In this document: positions 21,240-30,992 of the stretch, one piece after another | Layout of the letters: the number at the start of each line of letters is the position of its first letter | How positions within the stretch are numbered: position 1 is the first letter of the stretch | NCBI GenBank assembly: GCA_009829735.1 | Contig: CM020618.1 | Span: forward strand, 8,337,119-8,401,118 | From: Pyropia yezoensis | Lineage: Eukaryota; Rhodophyta; Bangiophyceae; Bangiales; Bangiaceae | DNA length: 64,000 nucleotides | Direction of reading: 5' to 3' | Notes under the pieces: model-generated | Told to the model about the DNA's origin: nothing | Seen by the model: the letters and a program-made list of their open reading frames with translations, nothing else | Databases searched by the model: none | Program-made: the position numbers and the translations under genes

Positions 21240-21861
21240 GATGGGGTAGGCCTCGCTGTCTTGCTGGCTAGTGCGTGCGAGGGTGGTTGTCTCATTAATG
21301 GTTGGTGGTGTTGAGGATGGGGGGGGGGGGGGGGGAGAGGGGTGCCATCGGATGCTACCAAGTCGCAGCCACTAGCTGCAAACCCAGCGCGCCTGGGCAG
21401 GGTGCAGATCGTGACAAATTAATTCTTGGATTTTTAGCTGTAAAGTTGACAAACGATATTGGCCACTGGCTGTATATCTCCACAGTAGACATCTAGCTGT
21501 GGCGGGTGACGATAGAATTCTCATTTTTCTTGCACAGGCCCGAGCCGAGATAGCCTGCATCAAAGATCGTGCATCCTAAAGTCGCCTTGATCCCGCCGCG
21601 TACAGTGATTATTCGACTGTGTGATGAGGGGCCACCTCGTCGCACACGCTGTCAATTCTGGCACGGTGAAGATTGGGGTCAATGTGGTGGAACTGACAGA
21701 GAAATTGTTCATGACATTTCTTTGAAATACAACAACACGGACCGGTGGGACATGCTCGCACACCGAACCACAAACTGCTGCAACCGTGTCCATCGAAGGC
21801 GCCCCTCTGCACGCAGGTCTCCGCGAGAGAAACGCCACAACACAACGTCGTCTCACCAGCT

Positions 21862-23475
21862 CTATTCATCATCTTTCCCCGCAAGCACCATATCAACTGT
21901 TTGGTCGACCGCGTCGTGGTCATCCTCCGCAGCCAACCAACCCTCCACGGCGTCAGCACGCTCACATGGGGTCAGCCACTCAAAGTCCTCCCTCAAGCTG
22001 CTGTTTGCCAGAAGGGCGACGATCTGCGACACGTCCGAATGAATGCCCTCCGCTACGGGCAAAACACCATGTAGCTGTCGACGCACTTCCGCAGCGGCTT
22101 CAGCAGGTAGCACCTCCGCCGACAGCCAGCAGTTGGCGATTTGAAACGCCGTGACTTTGCCCCGCTCGTCTTGTAGGATCCGGGCAGCGTCCAGCAGGTG
22201 TGCCTGCCCGCCCTGGTCGAGACCACCGCCTCGTGGTACACGCGGAGCCGCCTGAGCGGAGTCGATGAGCCGGTCCAGATTGGCCGCAGTCCGTTCCAGA
22301 AGTCTCGTCTTGTAACGACGCTTCACTGCCGCAATGATTCCCTTGTCCAGCGGCTGAAATCTTGCCGTCGTGTTGGGAGGCAGCTCGATGATGGTTACTT
22401 GTGGGTGATGAATCTCGCCATGGCAGCTCAGGTTGTCCAGGACTAGGAAGACGTGGCTAGCCGTCTGGGCCCTCAGGCCCGGCACAAAGACCTCGAAGAA
22501 CCACCGTTTGAAGACGTGTGAGTCCGTCCAGGCCGACCGTTGCGACAGGTAGGGTAACGGGCACTCGTTGTCAACGCCACAGAAGCACAACGGGTTGGCC
22601 GCTTTCCCAATCATCGTAATAGGCAGCTTGTGTGACCCAGTGGCATTGCAACAGAGCGTGAGGGTGACACGATCTTTACTCCGCATGGCCTTGCTGCCCC
22701 TTGCGTGACTACTATCTGCTCGGGGCACGTACGACCGCGAGGGAAGAAACTGGTAGAGCAGCCCAGTCTCGTCCACATTGTAGGTGAGATCGGGGTCCAC
22801 ACCCGCCAGCTGCTGCCGAATCTGCTCCATGCGCTCCGCCGCCTCCTCCACGTTCGCCGACGCGCCAGCACCGTGCAAGGCAACGTTGACAAAGCCGTGC
22901 CGACGGGCCCAGTTTTGCAGGAACCCGTTCGAAGCTGTAAAGGTCGTGATGCCCAGCTCCCCAGCAATCTGAAGCGCCTTGGTCCGCAGCACCGCCAGTG
23001 ACAGGGGCATGCGCTTCCGCGTCCGAGCGCGGACGGTCAACACCCACTCCTTCAGTCGCGCATCAATCTCAGGATAGGCACTGGCGCGGGCCGTCACGGA
23101 AGACTCGGAGGCACCGGCTGCCAGTCGGGCCCGAAGCACTTCCCGGTTCCGGTACGCAGACTTGAGGGTGCTAGGGGAGTACTCATTCTGCATCTGGGCC
23201 CCGATCCACGCCCAGGATTTGCCCGCCTCCTTCCACGAGACGACTTGCAGCTTGGTCGCGAGACTCATGCTGGTCCTCTTGCGCCGGCCGTTGATCCGCC
23301 GAGCAGGTGCCTGCGCACGCGCGGGCGACGACAGGATGGCATGAGCTGTCACACTGGCGACTCGGGCCACTGCTTGTACGTCCTCCGCCAGGTGCGGGAT
23401 GGCACCAGGGTTGCGACGGGCCAGAGCTGCCTCGGCTGCCGCGGCCGCGGCGTCCACCACAGATGACACGAGCAT
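21862..23475 (-). CDS. Pogo/Tigger (CENP-B/jerky-like) DDE transposase
   Basis: A protein of 537 residues from the first ATG (23475). Order: an Ala-rich N-terminus; a psq/CENP-B-type helix-turn-helix near residues 70-115 (LATKLQVVSWKEAGKSWAWI); a second Tc5/CENP-B-type binding domain around 130-200 (ending FLQNWARRHGF); and a DDE_1 catalytic domain. Catalytic acids are visible as NVDETGL (Asp235), FLVLDNLSCH (Asp347) and FQPLDKGII (Asp377), giving the DD30D spacing of pogo-type enzymes. No frame break occurs, so it may be active. The frame stays open upstream of 23475 without another ATG (RREAVRLLWRKIARETGVIN), so a few N-terminal residues may come from an unseen start or exon. Confidence 0.87.
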   Translation of the reverse strand: MLVSSVVDAAAAAAEAALARRNPGAIPHLAEDVQAVARVASVTAHAILSSPARAQAPARRINGRRKRTSMSLATKLQVVSWKEAGKSWAWIGAQMQNEYSPSTLKSAYRNREVLRARLAAGASESSVTARASAYPEIDARLKEWVLTVRARTRKRMPLSLAVLRTKALQIAGELGITTFTASNGFLQNWARRHGFVNVALHGAGASANVEEAAERMEQIRQQLAGVDPDLTYNVDETGLLYQFLPSRSYVPRADSSHARGSKAMRSKDRVTLTLCCNATGSHKLPITMIGKAANPLCFCGVDNECPLPYLSQRSAWTDSHVFKRWFFEVFVPGLRAQTASHVFLVLDNLSCHGEIHHPQVTIIELPPNTTARFQPLDKGIIAAVKRRYKTRLLERTAANLDRLIDSAQAAPRVPRGGGLDQGGQAHLLDAARILQDERGKVTAFQIANCWLSAEVLPAEAAAEVRRQLHGVLPVAEGIHSDVSQIVALLANSSLREDFEWLTPCERADAVEGWLAAEDDHDAVDQTVDMVLAGKDDE

Positions 23476-23860
23476 GTTGATCACACCGGTCTCGCGAGCG
23501 ATCTTGCGCCAGAGAAGGCGGACGGCCTCCCTTCGACAGAGGGTGTCGTGGCACGCGTCGGGGAATATGGGTGCAACGACCGGGGGGGGGGGGGGGTGGG
23601 GGGGGGGGTGTTTGAGGAACGAGCGGGTAGCAGTGCGCAGAGCCGACGGCGGTGACCGCCGGCGTCGGCGGGGGTCGCGGTCAGACGCCTCGGCCTGTGT
23701 CGTCTCTCATCACACGCTACCTTCTAATGACTCGGAGAATTCCCAGCTGGAAAGCGCTTCGCGGTATTTGCGTCAACGAGATCGGCTCGATTATGTGACC
23801 CCGGTCATATAAACGAGCGAGATATGATCGAGTAAACCCTGTACTGGTGTCGAGCACTAT

Positions 23861-23913
23861 TGTGCGTCCCGCAAAAAGTGGACGTGCACGGGTCGTGCAG
23901 TGTGGGTTTGATT
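23861..23913. repeat. Half copy of a palindromic MITE
   Basis: This matches the first 53 bp of the MITE seen complete at 30011, 43819 and 43987 (TGTGCGTCCCG..AAAAGTGGACGTG), then diverges. It lies inside the pogo-like transposon, near its transposase 5' side. Confidence 0.8.
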
Positions 23914-24510
23914 TGATTGGGGAGATTGTTTGTCAGTTTCAATGCACTTGAAAAGAAAATAAGCTCGTTAGCTTGGTCTTGAGGAGCCCGATCCAGTGGT
24001 GGTGCTAACTCAGAAAGAAAAAACACCAAAAAATAATGAGAATTCTACATATCGTCACCCGCCAGAGCTGGATACAGTTCGGGTTCCAAGGAACACGCAA
24101 AGTTTCGTGTACTGTACAGACGGATGAGATACGGGGTGTACTGTACAAACAGTATACGTACAGGTACATACAGGTACATACAAGCAGCGGCACGCACAAA
24201 AAAAAAGCCCGCAGAAAAAGAAACAGGCGACCCCCCACTCCCCTCCTCCCCCCCCCATACGGAGAACAAGATACACGCAAGAATAAGGAAGCAGCCAGCA
24301 CATAGGGGTAGCCGCCGAACACCTCAACGGCGCGCCCGAGACTGGCGTTGCCCGACAGCGGCGGCAAAAGGACAGGTGCGCGCCCGACGCCAGAGCGCGC
24401 GCACCGCTACCATGCGCCCGCCGTCTGCCGCCGGCAGAGGCGCGGGCCGCCGCCATCCGGTCGCCTGGGGCCACCCCCTTCCCCCCCCCCCTCACCCCCA
24501 AGAAGCTGGC

Positions 24511-25454
24511 TCATGCCGCCACAGGCGGTACCACCACTGGCGGCGGCGGCGGGACGACCACCTCACCCGCGCCCGGCAGGGCAACGGCCAGACCCTGGGG
24601 CTTGGGGGGGACCCCTCCCCCCCCCCCGCCGCTGCCTCCCCCCTCGCCGCCGCCCCCCCCCCCAGGGGGCGGCTTGTACAGAAAGTCCACCCCACCCAGG
24701 CACCGCTGCAGCTGGTACAGCTGCACCGTCTCGTTGGTGGCGTGACAGTAGAAGAGCAGCATGTTGCGTGGCTGCACCCGCCACGCAAAGCGCATGAAGA
24801 GTGCCGAGTAGACGCACAGCGCGCCAGTCATGCGCTCCGACACCGCGTCGGGGGGCTTGTACATGTCCACAAAGCCCGCGATGGAGAGACCCCAGTTGGT
24901 GACGGGGCCCCAAAAATGGGTCGTCATTGGGCCCGTCGCGGACCGCCTAGAGTGAGTGTATCACGGGTCAGGGAGGGGAGGGGCGGCGCGTCGACGATTG
25001 AGTGAGGCGCACCCCAACAGCCGTGCCGTCATTACAGAGCGGGGGGATACGTGAGGGAAACGGGGGGGGGGGGGGGATGACAGAGCAAGACACGGTAGCG
25101 ACTAGGCGTCAGCAACGAGCAACGCTCGCATCCTAACGCCACGGAAATGAGGGGCCACTACCGCCCTCATGGTCGACCTCCCCACGCGGCCGAGGGAACC
25201 CACCATCTCCCTCACAGGGAAGACACCAACACGTCGCCCACCCCACCCGCATCCTCAACCCGCCAGCGAGCACGCCGCGACGCCCCCGAGCCACCCACCC
25301 ACCCACCCATCCACATGGGCCGCGGCAGCAGCCATGGGGGAGGGGCGGAGAGGAGAGGAACGGGGGGAGGGGACGGCCACAACACCAAAAGAAGCCACAA
25401 AGAAAAAACGTACGCCCAGGTCATGATGGCGCCGCTCGTCTTGGCGGCCGCCAT
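24511..25454 (-). CDS. MPC1: Mitochondrial pyruvate carrier 1
   Basis: The main exon 24946..24511 encodes [20 protein letters not shown], then [31 protein letters not shown], and [20 protein letters not shown]. This is the complete MPC1 core of the inner-membrane pyruvate importer (works with MPC2). The best first exon is 25454..25414 ([14 protein letters not shown]), joined by a 467-nt phase-2 intron with donor GTACGT (25413) and acceptor CTAG. The join gives WARSATGP, matching the family pattern W/F..SP.GP. An alternative microexon at 25032..25013 (MTARLLG) with a 66-nt intron is also phase-compatible but has a weaker donor. After the family's normal end, about 50 extra residues follow: a Gly run, then Pro/Val-rich sequence. 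158 residues in total. Confidence 0.87.
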
Positions 25455-26344
25455 CGCGTGGCAAAGGGGTGGAAGAAGGGGGACGACCGGACGGGATGGG
25501 AGCCGACACGTCGATGGCCGACCGCCAAGAAAACGCGACGCCCACCAACAGTGTGACAGCCCCGCTTACTGGGTGCCGCGCCGGGCAGGGGGGGGGGGAG
25601 AGGGGGGAAAGGAGAGGGCGCCCGCCGGCAGCGGCGGTGGATGGGGCGGGCGGGCGGGCAGCGGCAACGGGGGCGGCGGCGGCGGGCAGCGTTGCGGGGG
25701 AAAGCGCGTTGGGGCGCGGCGGATGAGGGGGGGGGGGATAGCAGTGCCCGCAGCAGCGGGAAGAGGGGCGGGCGATGGAGAGCGCAGGGGCAGCAGCACC
25801 CTCGGTCTGGATCGGTGGCGAGAGCAGCGCGGTCGCGAGCAACGTCGCAGGCGAGGCGCTGGGACACGGCCAGGCTGGCCGCGGCACGGACACGCCGTTT
25901 TTCCACTGGAAACGGTTCACGAGAGCGGAAAGAGCCAACGAGGAGGCCAGGGCGTTGAGCTTGAACGGTTGAGGGGGATGTCATGCGGGGGCGAGCTGGC
26001 ATATTGAAAGCGGCCCCCCCCCCCCACACCCGCGTTTCTCATATGCAGCGATCCCCCGCCCCCACCGCAGGCGCGCTCGTGCCCCACAAATGCGGCGGGA
26101 TCAGAGCTGCCCGGACGGTCCCATCGTGGGCTGTGGGTGAATGACATTGTGTCTCTTTTGCGCGGCCTTCAGCCCACTCTGTGGGTGTTGCCGGGGGTTT
26201 TCAGCCAATGAGATGCGTGCATTTTGACCCAGGAGACAGCCATCAAGTGGACGTGGACAACCCCACCGCCGTCGTCGTTGCTACATATGCTTCATACAAA
26301 CTGCTGCCCCCAGACCCGTCGCCCCTGCGGCGGGCGGCCGCACG
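25455..26344. other. Region upstream of MPC1, downstream of aquaporin 1
   Basis: Minus-strand frames cross this region, but none has a recognised domain and all are GC-driven. The stretch 26020-26150 resembles 30530-30640, so it belongs to the duplicated unit that carries the aquaporins. Confidence 0.4.
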
Positions 26345-28773
26345 CTACTGGTCCAAGCCCGGCGCGATGAGCATCTCGTAGGCGAGGGCGCCCAGCGGCG
26401 CCCCAATCTTGGGCCCCACAATGTACACCCAAAACCTGCGCAGGTGTCGGCGGCAGCGTCGTGCAGGGCCGACGGTGCAAGCACACGCGTTCGCAGGCAG
26501 AGCAGAGCACGGTACGGGCAGGGGGCCACACAAGGCACGCACGGGTTAGCACTGCGGTTCACAAGAGCCCACCCGCCCTCCACCAACTTTCTCTCTCTCC
26601 CCCCTACGCCCAACGCCGCTCGCCGTAAAGAGGAGCGCCAGCGCGCTGCCCACCAACCCCACCCGCCTGTGTCCATCGCATTGTACCCACGACAGCGGTG
26701 CACGAGTCCGCGTGAGCGCAATGGACGCCCCCTGACCAACCCCATCCCCTCTCAGCGTACCCATTCCGTGGGCCTGGGATCGCTACCGACCCCCAGCCCG
26801 CCAGTGCAGCCACAATGCGGGGGCCCAACTGGGGCGCAGCGCCGGGAACCAAAGAAGTAATGGAAAAAAGAGGCACGGAACAAGTGCAGACAGACAGGCA
26901 AAGAGAAAGCAGGCGGCGCGTGTCAGTGGCACAGCTCCAGTGACAGTCGCCACAACGGGAGTCCGCGGTGTGGCGCGTGTTGACAACGGCGAGAAGCGCC
27001 CTCCTGGAGGCTATCCCCCGACCAGAGAGGCCACGTGGGCCGGGAGGAGTCCCCGTCCTTGTGCTCACACCCCGCAATCGCGTGGTCCACCCACCCACCC
27101 ACGCCAACATCTGCCTCCTCGCTCACGCGCTCTCCTCCCGCCTCTCCCCCCCTCACCAAAGCAAAACGTACGTCCCGTGCTGGGTTCCACCCCGCCTGTG
27201 TCAGCGGCGCGTACAGCGATATGAGGACGGCGTTGGTAGAGCCAATATAAAAGGGGATCATCTCCTTGCCGCCCATCAGCTTTTGGCGGCTGTCAATGAT
27301 GGCCAGGATGACAAACAGCATGACCCCGGCGCCCCACGCCTCGACCGCCATGGCCCGCAACGGCGACACGTCCGCCGCCGCCACATATGACGCATAGCCT
27401 GGGTTGGGGAAGTACTGACCAAACGCCGTGGCGGTCGCCACCGACGCGGCCTCGCCGCGCACAATGCCCTGCCGCGCCTCGAGGGAGGAGAACAGGGGCC
27501 CAAACAGCGCCAGGTTGATGGCCCCGCCCACCACACCCCCCGTGTACTGGGCGGCCCAGTAGGGGAGGAGCTTGTGCCACGGAAAGTCGTCGGGCCGGAA
27601 GAGCGCAAACGCCAGCGACACAGCCGGGTTGAGGTGTGCCCCCGACACGGAGGCGGTGCAGAGGATGGCGAGCGCCACGCCAAAGCCCCACACGCTCGCC
27701 ACCTGCCACAGCCCGCTGGCCGAGCCGGTCAGCGTGGCGGTGCACACCACCCCAACACCAAAGATGACAATCAGCCCCGTGCCAACCGCCTCGGCAACGC
27801 ACTGGTCCCACAGGGAGAAGCGGTGGCACCCGCCGCGGGTGCGCTGCAAGGCTGCCAACGCCCGTCGGTGTGCACTGACCGCCGCGACGGCCAGCTGCGG
27901 CACCCACCGTAGCGGCGCCGCCGCCGACGGCGCGTCGTCGGTGCACAGGCCGTCCGAACCATCCGTCCCTTTCAGTGCACAGCCGCCGCCACGGCCGCCA
28001 CCATAAGACGCGTCCTTTCCACGTGCCCCTCCCCCCGCCTCCGCCGTCATGGCCGTCTTTGGCGTCGACGGGGTGTCCGTGTCGGGCACAACGCCGACGG
28101 GCGGCGGCGGGGATGGCCCCGCCAGGAGGGCCAGCGCGCCGCAGCGGCAGCCAAAGCCATAGCTGCCACACACACCACACTGGGGGCCCGCCAGGCCCAG
28201 CGTCAGGCGGGGTGTTGCAAACACGCTGCCCAGCCGCACTGAGAGGCCCAGCGGGCCGACGCCGCCGCCGCGACTGCCACCGCCCTCACAGCCGACACCG
28301 CCCCCACCGCCACCGCCGCCTCTGCCACCGCAGTCGCCGCCCCCACCACCACCGCCCCCACCGGCGGTGTCCTTTGTGCACTCACTCGCCTTGCACGCCG
28401 CACCGGTATCCGCAGTGGCACCACCACAACCGACGGCACCCGCCACCCCACACGGCGGCGGCAACACGCACTCCATGCTCCCGTCGGGCCCCACTACGCA
28501 GGGCATCTCACACACGCGCTCGTCCCCGTCGCCGTCGCCGGCATCAAACGAGCAGGTGGCCGACCCGACGAGGGCGGCGTGAGCCGCCAGCGCCGCCCCC
28601 ATCCCCTTAACCCGCACCCTGTCCGCACCGACACGCTCGACGGTGTAGGCGACGGGAAGGAGGGGGGGAGGTGCCGCCGTCGACTCCGTGGGGGTAGTAG
28701 CCGCGGTTGAGGAAGCGGCGGCTGCACGCCGTCGTGGGAGGGGGGACGCCCCTGACGGCCGACAGCAAGACAT
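26345..28773 (-). CDS. Aquaporin/aquaglyceroporin with long Gly/Cys-rich N-terminus, copy 1
   Basis: Three exons, 28773..27172, 26828..26761 and 26435..26345 (phases 0 and 2), give 586 residues. The C-terminal 270 residues are a MIP channel. The first half has AEAVGTGLIVIFGVGVVCTA and the pore motif SGAHLNPAVSLAFALF. The second half has the pore motif WNPARD, where the intron splits the motif from LGPRIVAALAGWG. The last exon encodes FWVYIVGPKIGAPLGALAYE. Asp after the second NPAR is typical of glycerol-permeable members (established for GlpF-type channels). The first 300 residues are soluble and unconserved: a VERVG.DRVRVKGMG block, Cys-containing segments (CEMPCVVG, CGVCGSYGFGCRCG) and Gly runs. 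Donors are GTACGT and GTACGC. Confidence 0.93.
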
Positions 28774-29699
28774 GATGGGGTGGAGCACTCGCGGGTGGAA
28801 GCGGAAAAGGGGGAAGAGGGGAAGGCCGGCAGGAAACCGTACGGACGGAAAGCACGCGGGCAAGCACGCGGGCCAGCAGCGAGATGAATAGGAAGGGAAC
28901 ACGCGGATGATCGTCGGGCGGGGCGACCGACCGCCAGGCACACAGGTGGAGACTGAGCAGGCAGGACACGGCCACCTCCGCACCGTGTGGTACAGTAGAT
29001 GCCACGGACGAGGGGACAAAAGGTGGCGGTCATCAAAAGATTGCGCCACCCCATGGAGGACCCCTTCTACTGGGTCTATTATGCGAGCTGCCTTATGGGA
29101 TCCGTTGGACCCACCAAGGCGGGTGCCCTGCTCATGCCATCACGGCTCCTTCCATTGGCATCTGGAGAGCACCCTCACCTCTAGTGGTACGCCCACCTGC
29201 AAGGCCCCTCCCACCGCACCGCCGCTCGCTATCTACACGCGCCACGACCATCAGCCGGATGCACGGAGGCGGAGGCCCTACTGGCCACGAAGGCGCACGC
29301 ACGGTGTCTCCCTTCACGGATCCACCCTCACCGCCGTTGTCTCTGTCGCCAATCCTGCCATGCTGCGGCTCGTGCAAAACCCACCCCCTCCCTTCCTCCC
29401 CCCTTCACGGCCACTTGAGCCCACAGAAACGTACTGCCGCGCACGGCGAGCCCGCCATACATCGTTCCTCCTGTGGATCATTGAAGCACTGGGCCCACCC
29501 GGGGCTCCCGCGCGGGACAGGGTGTCGGAGCGTGCTCCCATACGACTGACACCAGTTTTCAACAGAGTCACCAGATTGCAACTCTGTAAGGATAGGCGTC
29601 CTTCCGACTCGTTCGAAGATCCGCTTACTTCATTTTATCTCAGAAAATACATGTTGTACAGTCCTCCGTCATAAAATAAATGCTTGTCAATCTATATAT

Positions 29700-30425
29700 G
29701 AATCAGTCACGGTGATAGATTCTGAGGATCTGTCTGACCTGGGGGACCCCTCTTGAAAGGCCATTGGGGAGGGCAATCCGCCTCGTTGGGGGTGCAGACG
29801 CAGATTGAACAGGCGGCACTTTTCTCTGCACATGGTGCTCATGATACATAGAAGCAAAAAACGGAGCGGATGATACGAGAGGAAAGAAGAGCTCATCAGC
29901 ATGCCGCCCATACCACCCAAGGTTGTATTAAGCGTCATGATCGGGGCTTTATAGGCTGTTGACGAGAACAAGAACGAGAGCCAGAGTGCTGCCGCTCCCG
30001 GTCCATCTATTGTGCGTCCCGTAAAAAGTGGACGTGCACGGGTCGTGCAGTGTGGGTTTGATTGGTCCAGTGGCCGATATTTGACATGATCACGACACGA
30101 GCACGTCCACTTTTTACGGGACGCACTATAAGAGAGGTCGATTGGCTGGTGTTTTTTTTTTCAACAGCCTATAAAGCCCCGATCACGGCGCTTAATACAT
30201 TCTTGAGTGGTATGGGCGGCATGCTGATGAGCTCTTCTATCCTCTCATATCATCCGCTCCGTTTTTTGCTTCTATGTATCATGAGCACCATGTGCAGAGA
30301 AGTGCCGCCTGTTCAATCTGCGTCTGCACCCCCAACGAGGCGGATTGCCCTCCCCAATGGCCTTTCAAGAGGTCCCACAGGTCAGACTTTATCACAGATC
30401 CTCAGAATTTATCACCGTGACTCAA
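29700..30425. repeat. Fold-back element: two inverted arms of about 265 bp around a 195-bp loop
   Basis: Left arm 29700..29966 and right arm 30161..30425 are inverted copies with scattered substitutions and small indels. Shared landmarks include CCATTGGGGAGGGCAATCCG, CATGATACATAGAAGCAAAA and GGCTTTATAGGCTGTTGA. The loop contains a complete 116-bp MITE. Both arms also encode a similar short peptide (TAYKAP, then GMGGMLMSSS, then SYHPLRFLLLCIMSTMCRE) on opposite strands. Confidence 0.85.
30011..30126. mobile_element. Palindromic MITE, complete copy
   Basis: The 116-bp unit runs from TGTGCGTCCCGTAAAAAGTG to the inverted CACTTTTTACGGGACGCAC, with arms of about 33 bp that can pair. The centre includes GGTTTGATTGGTCCAGTGGC. 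Flanks are TAT on the left and TATA on the right, consistent with a TA target site. Confidence 0.85.
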
Positions 30426-30992
30426 TGACCTATGAGCCACAGCGGCAGTGAAGCGTCCGTTATTTTTTACGCGGAAAAGAAGACTGAGCGGAGCGCGGGG
30501 GCTGCACCAGCTTCGGACTGGGTCCCCGCGTTCTTTCATATGGCGCGATCCCCCCGCCTCCACAACACGCGCTCATGCCCACATCCTGTGGGACACACCA
30601 ACCCGCAGCGGTCCATCGTAGGCACGCGGGTGCATCAGCCCACACCCCCCCAATTGTGCTCGACGGGCGGCGCCGTCACCACCAGCCGCCATTCCACTCT
30701 CCCACCGCCCGCGCCGCCCCCGACCGGCTCGTCGCCTGGCCTGCAGGCCGCCGTGGCGGGGGGCCTACCTCGCCACGGTCGCGAACCCGCGGGGCGGAAG
30801 CCGTCCTGTACCCCCCACCTCCCCTCCGCCAACCCCTTCACGCACAAGGGGGGAGGAAACGGGCAGCCGCGGCACTGATGACACGGGCACCGTCGGCGGC
30901 AACTGCCGCTGCCGCCGCCGCCCACCATCCCTGTCACCGCCGCTCCTGTCGACTGCCGACGCCGACGTGCGCCCGCGTGTGGCGGCCACGCG

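Larger units (their letters stand above)
20698..21474 (+). mobile_element. Internally deleted Tc1/mariner-type element
   Basis: The ends are imperfect inverted repeats bounded by TA. The left end reads TACAATCGCCAGCC then AATCGTTTGTC. The right end, read inward on the other strand, is TACAGCCAGTGG then AATATCGTTTGTC. The approximately 777-bp unit encloses a TATA box, an A-run and a short ORF holding only the start and end of a Tc1-type transposase, so the catalytic core is deleted. Confidence 0.75.
21495..24069 (-). mobile_element. Complete pogo/Tigger-like DNA transposon
   Basis: The two ends are inverted copies. The left end reads AGCTGTGGCGGGTGACGATA followed by GAATTCTCATT. The right end, on the minus strand, reads AGCTCTGGCGGGTGACGATA followed by a 3-nt insertion and GAATTCTCATT. 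The unit is about 2.57 kb and encloses one transposase gene. It begins 20 bp after the Tc1-like element ends. The exact outer base and target duplication cannot be fixed by eye. Confidence 0.8.
28774..30992. other. Spacer between the duplicated aquaporin genes
   Basis: No gene is supported. It contains a fold-back repeat (29700..30425) with a MITE in its loop. The segment 30530-30990 is a GC-rich tail belonging to the second aquaporin unit. The stretch 28990-29690 has no recognisable content. Confidence 0.5.

Noticed and set aside
25013..25032. Alternative MPC1 first exon (20 nt, MTARLLG)
   Set aside because: Phase-compatible, but the donor GTGCGC is weaker than GTACGT at 25413 and the resulting N-terminus fits the family slightly less well. 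Kept only as an alternative.
28494..29054. Extension of aquaporin 1 upstream of 28773
   Set aside because: The frame stays open to 29049, but copy 2 starts at the equivalent ATG and the upstream sequence is not conserved between copies.
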